This document shows positions 10,386-23,204 of a stretch of DNA of 64,000 bases, piece after piece. Source of the DNA: Helianthus annuus (taxonomy: Eukaryota; Streptophyta; Magnoliopsida; Asterales; Asteraceae). Position numbers and translations under genes: made by a program. The notes below the pieces were generated by a model. The model saw nothing but the letters and a program-made list of their open reading frames with translations. It did no database searches and was not told the DNA's origin. Every line of letters begins with the position of its first letter. Position 1 is the stretch's first letter. The stretch spans positions 82,330,383-82,394,382 of the forward strand of contig NC_035445.2 of the NCBI RefSeq assembly GCF_002127325.2, read 5' to 3'.

Positions 10386-11487
10386 ATAACTATAGGGAAT
10401 TAGGTGAGACACGACCTAGTCCGGGTCGCTGTCTTAGAGACCTAGACTATAGTTAGGAACCAGCAGACCAAGTTTATGTGCCTTATTCTGCAATCCTTCG
10501 CTATCACTGCACTCGAATTTTCAATTAAAGTCAGGCGATTCAGTCAGGAATAGGTGTGAAGACCACAAACTCCCGACTAAATTAGCTGACTTATGATGAT
10601 TTTATCCATTTACTCATGCTTATCCTAATATTTTCAATTACATATAAGGAGAATTATACCAAATCAGGAGTGAAACCCTCATTTTGATGAAAATTCTCCT
10701 TAAATTTTCTTAAAACAAGGAATAAATTGCTAAGCCAAGGGGTGAAACCCTAACCTTGGCAGTTTGTTCTGGACTTTATTTATCTCACCAAGGCCTCGAT
10801 GGACTCCAACGACCTGAACTCACGAAGTATGACCTAGGGAATACGTGTTCAATGCCCAAGAATCGAGGCAAGGACACGAGCCCGAGCGTTGAAAGTGACA
10901 ACAAGTCCGTTGCGAACAGTCGAATCGCTTTGGGTAGTCGATGTCTAGTAGCCGTAGACAATCTACCTCTCGACTTTTATGTGTTTCGATTCTGAGAACC
11001 GCAGCCGCGTACTCTGATAACTCGTTGATTTTATGTGTTTCTGTGTACTTTATCTATTTACATGTTTATATTTTGGACATCATTCGATTTTGCTGTCATT
11101 TCGATCAACACACACGACTCGCATTTTCTGTTCTATCTCAATTCGACATCCAGTTGTCGCAAATCTAGACGATACCATACTATGTTATGCTATACGACTA
11201 AGTTAGGCTATACGATGCTATTCGATATGCTATCCGAACGACACGCGAGCTTTGAAGAATAGGTTTCTATGCTTAATGTGTATTGTGCTTCTGTGTTTTT
11301 TTGTGCTCTACGTGCTTGTGTGCTTTCGTGACCTATGTGCTCTATGTGCTTCTGTGCTCCATGATTAGGTGTATATGTGATTCTGTGCTTATATGTTACG
11401 TGATTCGACGTGATTCTAAGCTTTAGTAGTCTAGACGTGTGAGGTGAGATTCGATTTCGTTATGATTGAGTCTCGTGACGATGTCTA
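10386..11487 (+). other. Untranslated leader between primer site and gag
   Basis: About 1.1 kb. It includes a stretch rich in TGTGCTTCTGTGCT-like words (about 11270-11400) and short open frames with no recognisable protein. Unlike the nested element, I see no extra reading frame here. Confidence 0.6.
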
Positions 11488-12768
11488 ATGCAGACCATGT
11501 CGTCGTCTGGATCACGACACCGTCTGACTCGTCAAGAAAAGAGAGACCGACGCCTCGCTGCTATCATCTCCAAGCAAGTGGCAAAAGTCGTGAGTGAAGT
11601 GTATGAAAATGCCAGCAAAACGTCTGAAGAATCCCGAGCTGAAAATCCTAAGGATTCAAGCAAGACTGCTTTCAGCTTCAAGCAGTTCAAAGCATGCGTA
11701 CCCAAAGAGTTCACTGGCGAAGATGGTCCTACAACCATGTTTCACTGGTTCGACTCAGTCGAAGTCACTCTGCGCCAGAGCGGATGTCCTAAACATCTCC
11801 GCACTCTCAATGCTACAGGCGTCTTCCAGTCCCGTGCTCTAGACTGGTGGACGGCCGAACGAAACAAGCGTGGAAGTGATGCAGCTTATGAGCTAACATG
11901 GGAGGAATTGAAGGCAATTATGATCGACGAATTCTTCCCTCCTCATGAACGCCAGAAGCTGGAGGACGAGTTCTGGGTAATCAAGCAGAAGGATGGAGAC
12001 AACGCTGCTCTCACTGCTCGCTTCAAGCAGCTTAGCATCATTTGTCCCGACCAAGTCAAGACCTCAGACCAAGCCATCAAAAAGTACATTCGAGCTCTGC
12101 CCGATTGTGTAGCCGACTTTGTTCACGCCGCCAAGCCAGCAACGATTGAAGAGACTTACCTACTCGCCGCTGAGATCAATGACAAGCGAGTAAAGTCTGG
12201 TTTTTGGGATAAGCAAACCAAGTCTCTGCACCAAGCCACCGCAGCACCCACCGACTCATCTGCTCAATCCTCCAAGTCATCGAGAAGAAAGAAGAAGCAC
12301 AACAACAACAGCTCCGGCAACAAGAACTGTGCTGTGACAACCACTGATGCTCCCCTACAAGCTGTACCAGCTCAGCAGCAACAGCATCACCGCCCAGCCC
12401 CTGTGATCAATGCACCGCCAGCGAAGCGTGCATACACAGGCCCTCACCCACTCTGCCCAACGTGCTCGTATCATCACCCAGTGGGTCTAGCCTGTCGTTT
12501 TTGCGCTCACTGCAACCTTTACGGTCATTTCACTGCGAACTGTCGCTATGGTCCCCGTCAAGCCCCAGTTCAAGCCATTGTCAACCAAGATCTACTCCCT
12601 GCCCCTCAAGGCCAACCAGCAGCTCAAGCACCAGCAGCCAATGCTCGAGTCTGCTTTGCATGTGGTGACCCTAACCACTTTACAAACAGGTGCCCGAACA
12701 GGGTGGTTAAGCAAGAGCCCCAGCAGCAACAACAGCAGCCTCAGCAACAACAGCAAGCAGCCCATGCC
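11488..12768 (+). pseudogene. Gag of the outer Ty3 element, split by the nested insertion
   Basis: The ATG is at 11488 (a second at 11497 is also possible). The protein has the retrotransposon gag core (FKACVPKEFTGEDGPTTMFHW, ALDWWTAERNKRG, EFFPPHERQKLEDEF) and then basic and Gln-rich stretches. At least two CCHC knuckles follow: CAHCNLYGHFTANC around codons 339-352 and CFACGDPNHFTNRC around 389-402. The coding frame enters the nested LTR at 12769, where the run of element-derived codons ends at 12825. The true continuation resumes in frame at 26553 after the second copy of ATGCC and leads into protease, so gag and pol were one frame. Gag forms the particle that packages the RNA. Confidence 0.9.
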
Positions 12769-15200
12769 TGTCACACCTCGGTTTCCACGTGTATCACCGG
12801 TGGGCCCGGTGGGGGATTACCGTGACGTAGTTGGCAACAATATAGTCAAACCACACAATTATATAAATGCACATCGGAAGCTTAAAGATAAATATATACT
12901 TCAACCTCTGGTGGTAATACCAAATGTATTACAGAAGTCGAATGTATCCACAGCGGATCAAAATAATAATAATTTATTGTTCATTCAGATACGGCATCGA
13001 GTTTGCGAGACTATTCGTGATGCCTAGGAAGCTATTACCAGCCCATTTCGTATAGTACCTGCACTTAATCTTTTGGGGAAAAATACGTCAGTTTACACTG
13101 GTAAATACGTTCAACTGACACATTTGAAAATGTTTATTAAAATTGATTTGAATGCACAAGGCACAAACTCTTTTATAACTTGGGAAAATTATTAAAATCT
13201 TGTGAACGTATTACATGTTCTTTTATGCGTTCAGTAGCCCGGATCGTGCCGGGTTAAAGATTAATAGACACACCACATTGCGTAAAACCGTAGTATAGAA
13301 ACCAACGGCTACGTCTTTTAATTAAGTGTCGACAATATATACCGGGTGTACGCCTACACCGGGATGTCGAGGTCGTGGCCATTTCGTAAAATGATGCCAA
13401 GGATATCCGGGACAACGGTCATTAACCCCCCAAAGGCTTTTAAGAAACAAAACTGTTTAAATGAGCCGATCATAATATTTAATTAACCACCTAAGCGATG
13501 GAAGATATGATGCTCAATCAAGCGGTAAATATTATACCGTATCCCAAGCCCATATAGGGGAAATAAGTTAAAAGTATTTACCTTTGCAAGTATATTCCTT
13601 AATTTGATTAAATCACCGATAGCTTTTACTGGGGCTCCTAATCTGGAACGAAGGTTTTAATTAACCTCTTAGAATCCTAACGGGTCTTTATATTGGCCGT
13701 AGCCTAGACCGGTTGGTTCCGGAATATAAATATGGCTTAATCGCGTGAAAAGGCGAAAACCGAGAATGGAATGTGATTCTGCCCCAAACAAGTTCAGAGA
13801 CTTGTTTTATATGGGTTCAAGGTTCACACTCTGGATTTTGGGGTCCAAATAATATAATTTGACCCGTATCGGCTAATTTATGAAAACTAGTTTCATAAGC
13901 CGAACCGTGCGCGCAATAGGCGAAACGGTTAACCATGAGAGTCTTACGCTTATTTCCTAAGTCAATATGCCTTAAAGAGGTTGTGGTATCAGTAGGATAC
14001 CTACCGTGATGCCCGTAACGAGTTTAAGTTAATATTACGCCCCGTAGGGGTTTTCCGGTCATTTTAAAGACTTTTAAAGAGCTTTTCGAGTTCTACAGGA
14101 AATCTGAGTTTCCCGAACAGTTTCTAAAGTTTAAAATACTTTATTTATTATTTAAAATCAGTAGCAACTGGAATCGGGTCAAAAGACCTTGTAGAATTCA
14201 TGTTTTGGCCGAAAAGGGCATATTCGGTATTTACCGAACTGTAGCCATAACCGTAGGTTATGAGCAAGGTAAAAATTATTAAAAATCTTTAAAATTCCCA
14301 AAATATTATTTTATAACAGTGAGTAAAAGTTTTGGTGACGAGATCTTGGTCTAGATAGGCGTTATGCTAATTGCGTCGTTTATTACAAAAGTTTCTTATA
14401 AGTGCGCTATTTAGCATAACTCTCATTCTAGACCTCGGATTGACGTGAAACTTTAAGGACATGCTTATAATTTAGTAAGCAAGGTTTTGGTCCATTCACG
14501 TGTCCGAAATACTCGTTTTATTTTCAAAAGGCCGTTACGGTCAACTTTTAGGCGATTAACGGAAACGCGTAAAAGACTCGGACAATTCATGAACCGATCA
14601 CAGAGGTTTATACCATCATGTAACCTGGTCCTAAGAGAGTCCTAAGGCATATCTATACCTTACTAAAACGGGTCAGAACTGAAGTCAAAACAAAAGTCAA
14701 ACTTCTGCGACATTCGGCTCCGAACCGGGTCAATATAGCAAATGGTCGATTCAAACGAGCGCAAACAAGTTTATATACTTATTATCATGTTTTATGAGTG
14801 TCTAAACAGGTTCCATAGCATATACATTACAGATTATGCACAATTCGCAAAAATAGCTTTCTGTTGACTTTTTAACCGTTCGTTTGACTCGACATTTGAG
14901 CTAGTTAGAGTGGTGATCAGAGGGAACCCTGTTAGAGGTTTATTACCCACATAAATACCAACTCATAACTACCTTTGATTCGTCACAAGACAGAACCATC
15001 ACGGATTTATTTTAAAGTCAAACCGTATTTACGACGGTTTGGTTTCTAGCTATTTACTAAGCATAAATCAAACTTCAAAGGATCTAATGAACTTACAGAA
15101 GTTGAGACTTGCTTAGAGAGCAATGAAGAACACTTGAGAGCCTTTAGAATGACCAGAGAAGTGTTGTTGTGTTGTGATGAAAGTTATGAACACAAGTATG

Positions 15201-15210
15201 CTATTTATAG
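15201..15210 (-). promoter_or_regulatory. TATA box in nested element LTR (copy at 25637-25646)
   Basis: On the minus strand CTATAAATAG lies in the surrounding GGCTATAAATAGC. The 25637-25646 copy, in the 5' LTR, is the one placed to drive the element RNA. Confidence 0.7.
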
Positions 15211-15384
15211 CCAAAGTCAAGGTCCAAGATCATCACACAACACCCTACAACTGATCATGGATGGATGGCATGTGTCCTAGGGAGTTATGGGTCGAGTAGG
15301 GGGCGCCCATGACCCTGAGAAACCCATCATTCATTGTTTTGGCGCTTAAAACAGCCAACAGCCAACAATCTGTCGCTGGGCGTT

Positions 15385-15497
15385 GCTTACGGACCGTGTG
15401 GCTTCGGACTTGCGGTCCGTAAGCCATAGGCGGATCAAAATCAATCATTCCCCTCCTTACGCTCCGTAAGGCATACCCTTTACGGTCCGTAAGGGGT
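15385..15497. repeat. Cluster of perfect short hairpins in nested LTR
   Basis: GCTTACGGACCG (15385-15396) pairs perfectly with CGGTCCGTAAGC (15413-15424). Two more TTACGG/CCGTAA hairpins follow at about 15455-15471 and 15477-15497. The same cluster is in the other LTR at about 25821-25933. Here one base (CTCC for GTCC) breaks the symmetry of the second hairpin relative to the other LTR. Confidence 0.8.
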
Positions 15498-16116
15498 TAA
15501 AAATAAATCTTTTTCAAATCTTTTAGTAATGATTACAAGATCTTGGTAATTAATTACCTGACCTTTCGGGTTTGAAGGGGTAACTTTGCGATATGGCCCT
15601 CGGTTAATTACAATTAAGGACCTCGCGTTATTTACCCGTATCGTTAAGCCCCTGTTTAATTTATTTATTATTCAGAAGGCTTTAATTTATATTATTGACG
15701 CTTTTAACCCTTCTCACACGAATTCGATCGTAACTTTCTCGTTTTAAAACGGAACTTCGCGGAATTTATACAGTATATTCTAGTGAGCGTATAATACTGT
15801 TACAAAGCCTTGGGAACGTTAAAGGGTCACTCAGAGGTATAATTAAACATGTTGACACAGTTAACCCCTGTGGTTTGTAATCTCTCACTTTCTTCCGCGT
15901 TTCACTTCCGTACGATCTATGATTTACTCGTTTGAAGGTACAAGCATTATTTAGGGTTACTATACAGTATATTTACCCTTGATTGACATTTATAACCCTC
16001 GAATTTATATACTTTCAAGGTTTGTCAATATTAGTCCTTTATTTAATATCAATGCCACGTGTAATCAAATGACACGTGTTAACACATTATTGGACACAAA
16101 AATTCGAGGTGTTACA

Positions 16117-16132
16117 TCCTCACCCCCTTAAA
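16117..16132 (-). promoter_or_regulatory. Polypurine tract of the nested element
   Basis: On the minus strand AAGGGGGTGAGGA ends exactly at the 3' LTR. This is the plus-strand DNA primer of reverse transcription and fixes the element's orientation. Confidence 0.85.
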
Positions 16133-16151
16133 ATAAATCTCGACCCGAGAT

Positions 16152-19100
16152 TTACTCAAATAAATAGGGGTACTTTCCTTTCATTGTGGCTTCGACTTCC
16201 CACGTATATTCGGGACCTCTACGAGCATCCCATTTGACTTTTACAATCGGTACGTGCTTTCTGCGAAGCTTTTTCACCTGTCGAAATCGACAACGGTTTC
16301 TCCACGAATTTTAAGCTCTCATCTATATGCACATCTGTGTGTGGGATCACCAATGATTCATCGGCGAAGCACTTCTTGAGATTGCAGATGTGGAACACAT
16401 TGTGAATTCCATTGAGCTCTTCAGGCAAGTTCAATTTATAGGCAACTGATCCGACACGTTCAATGACCTCAAAAGGTCCTATGTACCTCGGACTCAGTTT
16501 ACCTTTCTTGCCGAAACGCATCACCCCCTTCCAGGGTGATACCTTAAGCAACACCTGTTCACCTACTTCGAAGTGAAGATCCTTACGTTTTGGATCGGCG
16601 TAGCTTTTCTGCCTATCGCGGGCAGCTTTGAGACGTTCCCGGATCTGGACAATCTTGTCCGTTGTCTGGAAAACTATCTCCGGTCCTGATAATTGGACCT
16701 CTCCTACTTCCGCCCAACAAACAGGCGATCTACACTTTCTACCGTATAATGCCTCGAAAGGCGCAGCCTTTATGCTGGTATGGTAGCTGTTATTGTAGGA
16801 GAATTCGATTAGGGGTAGGTTCTTATCCCAGTTACCACCTAAATCGATCGCACATGCACGAAGCATGTCTTCTAACGTTTGAATGGTACGCTCACTTTGA
16901 CCGTCCGTCTGTGGATGGTAAGCCGTACTGAAGTTCAAACGCGTGCCCAAAGATTGCTGGAAACTCTTCCAGAAGTGAGACGTGTACCTGGTATCCCTGT
17001 CGGAGATAATAGTCACAGGTATGCCGTGTAAAGCTACAATCTTATCGACATAAAGTTGGGCTAACATATCGGAGCTATACGTCTCCTTGATGGGTAAGAA
17101 ATGAGCTGATTTAGTCAGCCTATCGACTATAACCCATATTGTATCGTTTCCTTTCCTGGTTTTAGGTAACTTGGTTATGAAGTCCATAGTTACGCATTCC
17201 CACTTCCACTCGGGAAGTTCAGGATGTTGTAGCAAGCCAGACGGCTTTTGGTGCTCGGATTTGACTTGAGCACAAGTCAAGCACTTTGCTACATGGGCGG
17301 CTACAGACTTTTTCAAGCCTATCCACCAATAGTTTGCCTTTAAATCTTGATACATCTTGTCTGCACCAGGATGGACAGAATATTTGGAACTATGGGCTTC
17401 CTGGAGGATAACATCTCGTAGTCCTCCATAAATTGGAACCCATATACGTCCGTTCAATCTAAGGATTCCATCCTTGCTAAGAGTCAACTGCTCCTCAGTT
17501 ACTCCTAACTTTTCATTAGGATAATTAGCTTCCAACACAGCCTCTCGCTGTGCAGCTAATATCCTTTCAATTAAATTGTTCTTGACCTGAATGCTCTTGG
17601 CATTGATTCGAATAGGTTTTACCCTTTCTTTTCTGCTCAGGGCATCAGCGACTACATTCGCCTTGCCGGGATGGTACCTGATCTCGCAATCATAGTCATT
17701 CAATGTTTCCATCCAACGGCGTTGCCTCATGTTCAACTCTTTCTAGTTGAACAGATGTTGAAGGCTTTTGTGATCAGAATAAATCACAAATTTAATACCA
17801 TAGAGGTAATGCCTCCACAATTTCAGTGCAAATACAACGGCACCCAACTCCAAGTCATGGGTGGTGTAATTCTTTTCATGCACCTTTAATTGTCGTGAAG
17901 CGTAGGCAATAACCTTGCCCTTCTGCATAAGCACACACCCCATGCCTGTGTGTGATGCATCGCAGTAAACTACGAATTCTTCTGTACCCTCAGGTAAGGT
18001 CAACACAGGTGCGTTGCTCAGCTTTTGCTTCAGGATTTCGAAGGATTCTTGCTGCTTTGGGCCCCAATTGAACTTTTCTTTCTTCTTGGTTAGGGAAGTC
18101 AAGGGCGCAGCAATCCTCGAAAAATTCTCAATAAATCTCCTGTAGTATCCTGCTAACCCCAGGAAACTACGAATTTCGGTAGGAGTCTTCGGCTCTTGCC
18201 AGTTCATGACTGCCTCTACCTTAGCGGGATCCACCTGGATACCACGCTCGCTTACAACGTGACCCAAAAACTGAACCTCTCGTAGCCAGAATTTACATTT
18301 CGAGAATTTGGCGTAGAGTTTCTCACGCTGTAGTAATTCGAGAATGCAACGGAGGTGCTTCTCGTGGTCAGCTTGGCTTTTAGAATATATAAGAATATCG
18401 TCGATGAAGTCGATGACAAATTTGTCCAAGTACGGCTTGCAGACGCGATTCATGAGGTCCATGAACGCAGCCGGTGCATTTGTGAGCCCAAAAGGCATCA
18501 TTAGGAACTCGTAATGACCATAGCGAGTCCTAAATGCTGTCTTATGTACATCTTCATCTCTGACCCTTAGCTGATGATAGCCCGACCTCAAGTCGATCTT
18601 CGAGAAATAGCTTGCTCCTTGCAGTTGATCGAACAGACCGTCGATCCTTGGCAAAGGATATCTATTCTTTATGGTAACTTTGTTCAGCTCACGATAGTCG
18701 ATACACAACCGCATCGACCCATCCTTCTTCTTTACAAACAGGACAGGTGCTCCCCAGGGAGACGAACTAGGTCTGATAAAGCCTTTGGCCAACAGTTCAT
18801 CCAACTGGGTCCTCGGTTCCTTCATTTCCGTCGGAGCTAGTCTGTAGGGCGCTCTCGCTATGGGAGCTGCTCCAGGTATGATATCTATTCTAAATTCCAC
18901 TTGTCTATCTGGTGGCAAACCAGGTAGTTCTTCAGGAAAAACCTCGGGATATTCAGAAATGACAGGAAGATCCTCGATCTTCGGCTTAGGTTCTTCAATT
19001 ATCACCTGAGCCATGTAAATTACACAGCCTCTGTTCAAACATCTAGAAGCTTTGAGCATAGATACGTCCTCGGGTAATCCGTACGGCATATCTCCTCGAA

Positions 19101-20694
19101 TGGTAAGTGATTCACCACTCGGAGTCTTTAGCACTATATGCCTTTTTCCGCAAATGATTTGGGCCTGATTACGGGATAACCAGTCCATGCCTAGAACAAT
19201 GTCGAACCCTGCTAGTTTGAAGGGAAGTAGAGATAGAGGAAAAGAGTGGTTCTTAATGGACATTTCACATCCCTCTAGAACAGTAGAGACGGTTTCTATC
19301 GTGCCATCTGCTAACTCTACCTCGTATTTCACATCTAGGGTTTTGATAGGCATATTTAATAGTTGGCAAAATTTTTGGTCTACAAAGGATTTATCGGCGC
19401 CTGAATCGAAAAGTACTCTTGCAAATATATTATTTACGAGAAAAGTACCTGTAAGCACATTGTCGTTCAGCACAGCCTCCTTTGCATCCATGCGGAAGAC
19501 TCTCGCATTTGTCTTTTTGGTCTCCTCCGCCTTCCTGGCGTTCTTAGGGCAGTTACTCTTGATATGCCCCTTTTCATTGCAACCGTAGCAGGTTGCGTCC
19601 TTGATCTTCTTGCAATCCACGGTCTTATGATCCTTGGACTTGCACAGTCCACAGGCAAAAGTCTTTGGCTGAGACTGTGAATTCGACCCAAACCTACATT
19701 TCCCAGAGTGGGGTTTCTTGCAGATTTTGCAATTGGGTCTTTCACCAGTTTGCCCATCTTTCTTCGTCTCCGACCCTCTTTTTCCATCACCGTTTCCACG
19801 GTGCTTCTTTCCTGACCTTCGTGAGGTATCATCCTCACGTTTCCTCTTCTCAGCCTCCTTGCTCCTTAGCATCCTCAGACGGACAGCATCTAAAGTGAGA
19901 GACAAGGAGAGGTCAGTTACTGACCTGAAAGTCGTCGGCCGAGAGGCCTTTACACTCGCCTTTATCGCAGGCTCTAAGCCCCCAATGAAACGGGCGATTC
20001 TTCTAGGCTCTGGTGTCACAAGGTACGGAACCAGGCGAGACATCGTATTGAAGCTCGTCAAATAAGCCTGGCAGTCCAGGTTCGTCATCACCAGTGACAC
20101 AAAGTCAGCCTCGATCTTCTCAACCTCATGCTGAGGGCAGTAGTTTTCCTTAATGAGAGCAATAAATTCCTCCCATGTCATCTTGTATAAAGCAGACTTA
20201 CCTGACGCCTGCACCAACGCTCTCCACCATGCCAGGGCCTCGCCCTTAAATGACTGGGACACAAACTTCACCACATCCTTCTCCGCACACCCACTGATGT
20301 CCACAATAGTGTCCATCTCATCCAGCCAGGTGATACAATCCACAGCACCCTTCTCCCCTGTGAATTCCCGGGGCTTACAAGACACGAAGTACTTGTAGGT
20401 GCAACCCTTGGCACCGGACGCATCAGTATATTCTCGTTCACGACGAATACTATTCTCAGCGGATGAGTGGTTATCATCATCTTTCTTGGGTTTGGAGAGT
20501 GGTTTGGATTGTGACTTTGGTTTGGAGGGTGGTTTTGATACCGATCTGCTATGAGACTCGGTGTATTGACGATCAAGAGCTGCCTGAACAGCATTGTCAA
20601 TTAGAGCCTTTAACTGTGCGCCTGTCAAATGCACTGGCGCATTGTCGTAGTCATCTTCATTTGTATGGCTATTCTCTCCATTGGGATCCGCCAT
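16152..20694 (-). pseudogene. Gag-pol of the nested Ty3 element, one amber codon and one frameshift
   Basis: ATG at 20694 ([10 protein letters not shown]). Gag has a core ([28 protein letters not shown]) and three zinc knuckles ([40 protein letters not shown]; codons about 322-382). Protease has [12 protein letters not shown] (about 430). Reverse transcriptase has [14 protein letters not shown] and catalytic [11 protein letters not shown] (about 650-800), then RNase H ([15 protein letters not shown]). The frame stops at TAG 17740-17742, inside HLFNQKEL of the family, then is open again to 16219. It covers integrase with zinc finger ([11 protein letters not shown]) and DDE core ([19 protein letters not shown]). 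Near 16285-16300 a frameshift spoils the last 45 codons; the expected chromodomain-like tail can be read in another frame ending at 16152. Function: particle, protease, reverse transcription and integration. Confidence 0.93.
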
Positions 20695-21023
20695 TTGTAA
20701 CTTGAATCTGTTATAGAAGATAACAAAATTTTTATTTAGAAGCTTATTATGGAATTGTCTTTTATGACAATTCGTTAACCATGGTAACAGAGACCATATT
20801 TAGTTAACTTATTACTCACTTAGTTTTAGGATCTGAATACATCCTATTTTAGCTATAACAATAATATTGGCGGCATAAAGCCTAATCACGAGGATGTTTT
20901 ATAATATTAGCCGAGATTTCAGAGAATCAAAGGCATAGAGGTTTGAACCGTAGTTCTCTTACCCCTTTCTGGCAGGGAGTCATAGACCACCACTGTCTTT
21001 TGTCTTTATAAGACGATTATTAC

Positions 21024-21281
21024 GGCCCATAGGCACTACACCACTAATGGATGTTTTAATAAGGTTGGCCCGTAGGCACTACATCACTAATGGATGTTTT
21101 AATAAGGTTGGCCCGTAGGCACTACATCACAAATGGATGTTTAATATGATTGGCCCGTAGGCACTACATCACTAATGGATGTTTAAATAAGGTTGGCCCG
21201 TAGGCACTACATCACTAATGGATGTTTTAATAAGGTTGGCCCGTAGGCACTACATCACAAATGGATGTTTAATATGATTGA
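21024..21281 (-). repeat. Tandem repeat, 43 bp x 6, in nested element leader
   Basis: The unit contains GGCCCGTAGGCACTACATCA and is repeated six times with few changes. Two unit variants (ending ATAAGGTT or ATATGATT) recur in an ordered pattern, which suggests duplication of blocks of units. It lies between the aORF and gag. Confidence 0.92.
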
Positions 21282-21812
21282 TCACCTTCATTGGTGATTT
21301 AACCCACGATTTATAAATCATTTAGTTGGGTTTTGAAATCCTTAAAGGATTATTGTATAAGAATGACGTGCGTGATTTTAACGAATCACATCTGCCATGA
21401 TTGTTAACATGCTTGCAGCGGTTAACAGGGAATCTGAATCTTTTAATTAAGTCCTACCATCTTGGCCGGATCTTAAAAGACACCAGGCTAGGTTTCACTC
21501 GTAAGATTCTTTATTTAGGCAGATCAATTTAAAAGGAATGGTTTTGATTTATTTCATACATATTAAAACAAAACTCATAACATACATTCCATAATCTTAA
21601 ATACAATCACATATTGCCCTAAACGGGTCTTTTAAATAGTACATACCTCCATAGAGGTTTAAAAATAAGTGACAAGTCCGCGCAGGGACTAACATAAAAT
21701 AAGTGTCCATGCAAGGACTAAAAGATAAGTCCACGTAGGGACTGAAATACGATAAGTGTCCACGCAGGGACTTATTTCAAGGTAGAAATTACATTAGTAC
21801 AACTATTAAGGG
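21282..21812 (-). other. Spacer between tandem array and aORF, with minor repeats
   Basis: Around 21660-21780 a word like AAGTGTCCACGCAGGGACT recurs four times, mostly at 24-35 bp intervals. No gene is visible. Confidence 0.6.
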
Positions 21813-23027
21813 CTAGTGGTCACGTTTCTTCTTTTTGCCCTTTAGTAGGTTCGCCAAGCCTTTGAGAAATCCTCTGTGGCTCTTTTTCTCTTCCTCGAAC
21901 TCTCTCTCCACACGATCTAGTCAATGGAGTATCTCTTCCTGTTCAGGAGGAGAGAAACGTGGTTGTGGCGCTTGTTGCGGAACTGGAGGTCTGGGAGGTA
22001 TTGGATACCCATGAGCTGAGTAGTCCGGTGCTCCCATGTTCCCATGAGTTCCGTCAGGATAGCGTGCATTATATCTAGCCGACACCACATATGGGTCGCG
22101 CTCATAATTGTAGTTGTAATGTGCTTGTGACGGTTCGAACGGGTTGTAAGCCGTTGGACCCGTGTAAGCAGGTATGGGTTGGTCGTACCCAAATGGTGGC
22201 GAATTTGGTGCAGCTGGTGCGGAGTTCGCCTCCTGTATAGGACTTGAAGGTCCTTCTTCTTGTAGTGGCGGATAGTGGCTACTACTAGAGTGTCGAGGGG
22301 TGCTAAAGTGGATACCCCCTCCTCCTCGTGTGGACATACGAGCATTCGTCCTCCTACGCCTTGGCGGATCAGGCATTACTGGTTGTGCCGGTGGCGGAGG
22401 TGGTGGCGTAACTGCCACAAAGCGTGAATCCTCAGAGGGATCTTGTGGATGTCGCGGTTGTTGTGATGTCTGTTGAGGTGGCGTGTAGTACCACTCATGT
22501 CGGTCAAACAACGCTTGGAAACTGTCTGGTCCCTGATAGGGTGTGCCATGGAAGGATGACCCATCAGAGACTTCTATCGGATGCGTGGGCGTACCACGAG
22601 CAGGTTCTGTTGGATCAGTATCTTCGTCCATATGATCCTCGGAGAAGTGATCTTGTGGCCCTAGTGGAACAAAACCTGAAGGTTCCTGTATGTAGTCAGC
22701 TGGATTAAACTGACCTATGAAGTATGGAGTAGGGTCGTCATAATTCCGGTGCGATACCGAACGTTGTAGAGGTATGAAGGAAGGTTGTGGGTTGTTGGGA
22801 TCATTCTCTGAGTTTGGCCCAAAGGAGTGCCGGTATGATGGCGTCGAGCTGTGCGAGGTGGAATGCCTCGCGAGTTCGTAAAGGTCTCTTCGCCTCTATG
22901 GTTCTTCACTCCTTGTAGTCGAAGGAGCTCGCGTACCAGAAGGTCCGGCTTCGTGATCATGATGAGTAACGATCTCTCCTCTGCCTCTTCTTCCCCTTCC
23001 TCTTCCTCGGAATATTACTGGCGGCAT
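21813..23027 (-). pseudogene. Additional proline-rich reading frame (aORF) upstream of gag, two nonsense codons
   Basis: From ATG at 23027 to a TAG at 21813-21815 there are exactly 405 codons in one frame, interrupted only by TAG at 22896-22898 (codon 44) and TGA at 21921-21923 (codon 369). The start is Arg/Gly-rich (MPPVIFRGRGRGRRGRGE). The middle is rich in Pro, Ser, Tyr and Asn (TPPPPPPAQPV, PIPPRPPVPQQ), and the end is a charged helix with a Lys-rich tail (LLKGKKKKRDH). I see no enzyme motif. It lies in sense orientation between the primer site and gag, the place where some large plant Ty3 elements carry extra frames. The Arg-rich N-terminus and Lys-rich tail could bind nucleic acid; that is a guess. 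The function is unknown. Confidence 0.8.
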
Positions 23028-23189
23028 GTTTCCTGCTTTATAAAATTTTAAATACCAATAATAAAAGAAAAAGACAAAATTGGAATAACAATTCGAATTT
23101 GTCCTAAGTTATTGTCTAGACTCAAGTATGTGCAATTGTGTCACTGAGATTAAACACAATGCCTAACGTGTTTAATTCACTCAATGTTG

Positions 23190-23201
23190 GCTCTGATACC
23201 A
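23190..23201 (-). promoter_or_regulatory. tRNA-Met primer-binding site of the nested element
   Basis: On the minus strand TGGTATCAGAGC starts three bases after the end of the 5' LTR. Confidence 0.93.
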
Positions 23202-23204
23202 ACC

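Larger units (their letters stand above)
12769..16116 (-). repeat. 3' LTR of the nested Ty3 element (3348 bp)
   Basis: It runs from TGTCACACC to GGTGTTACA on the plus strand and sits next to a polypurine tract. It contains a TATA box at 15201-15210 and a hairpin cluster at 15385-15497. Confidence 0.96.

Noticed and set aside
19187..19588. 133-codon plus-strand frame inside nested gag-pol
   Set aside because: It is antisense to the conserved protease and zinc-knuckle region.
22424..22708. Plus-strand frame opposite the aORF
   Set aside because: It is antisense to the longer proline-rich frame and has no domain.
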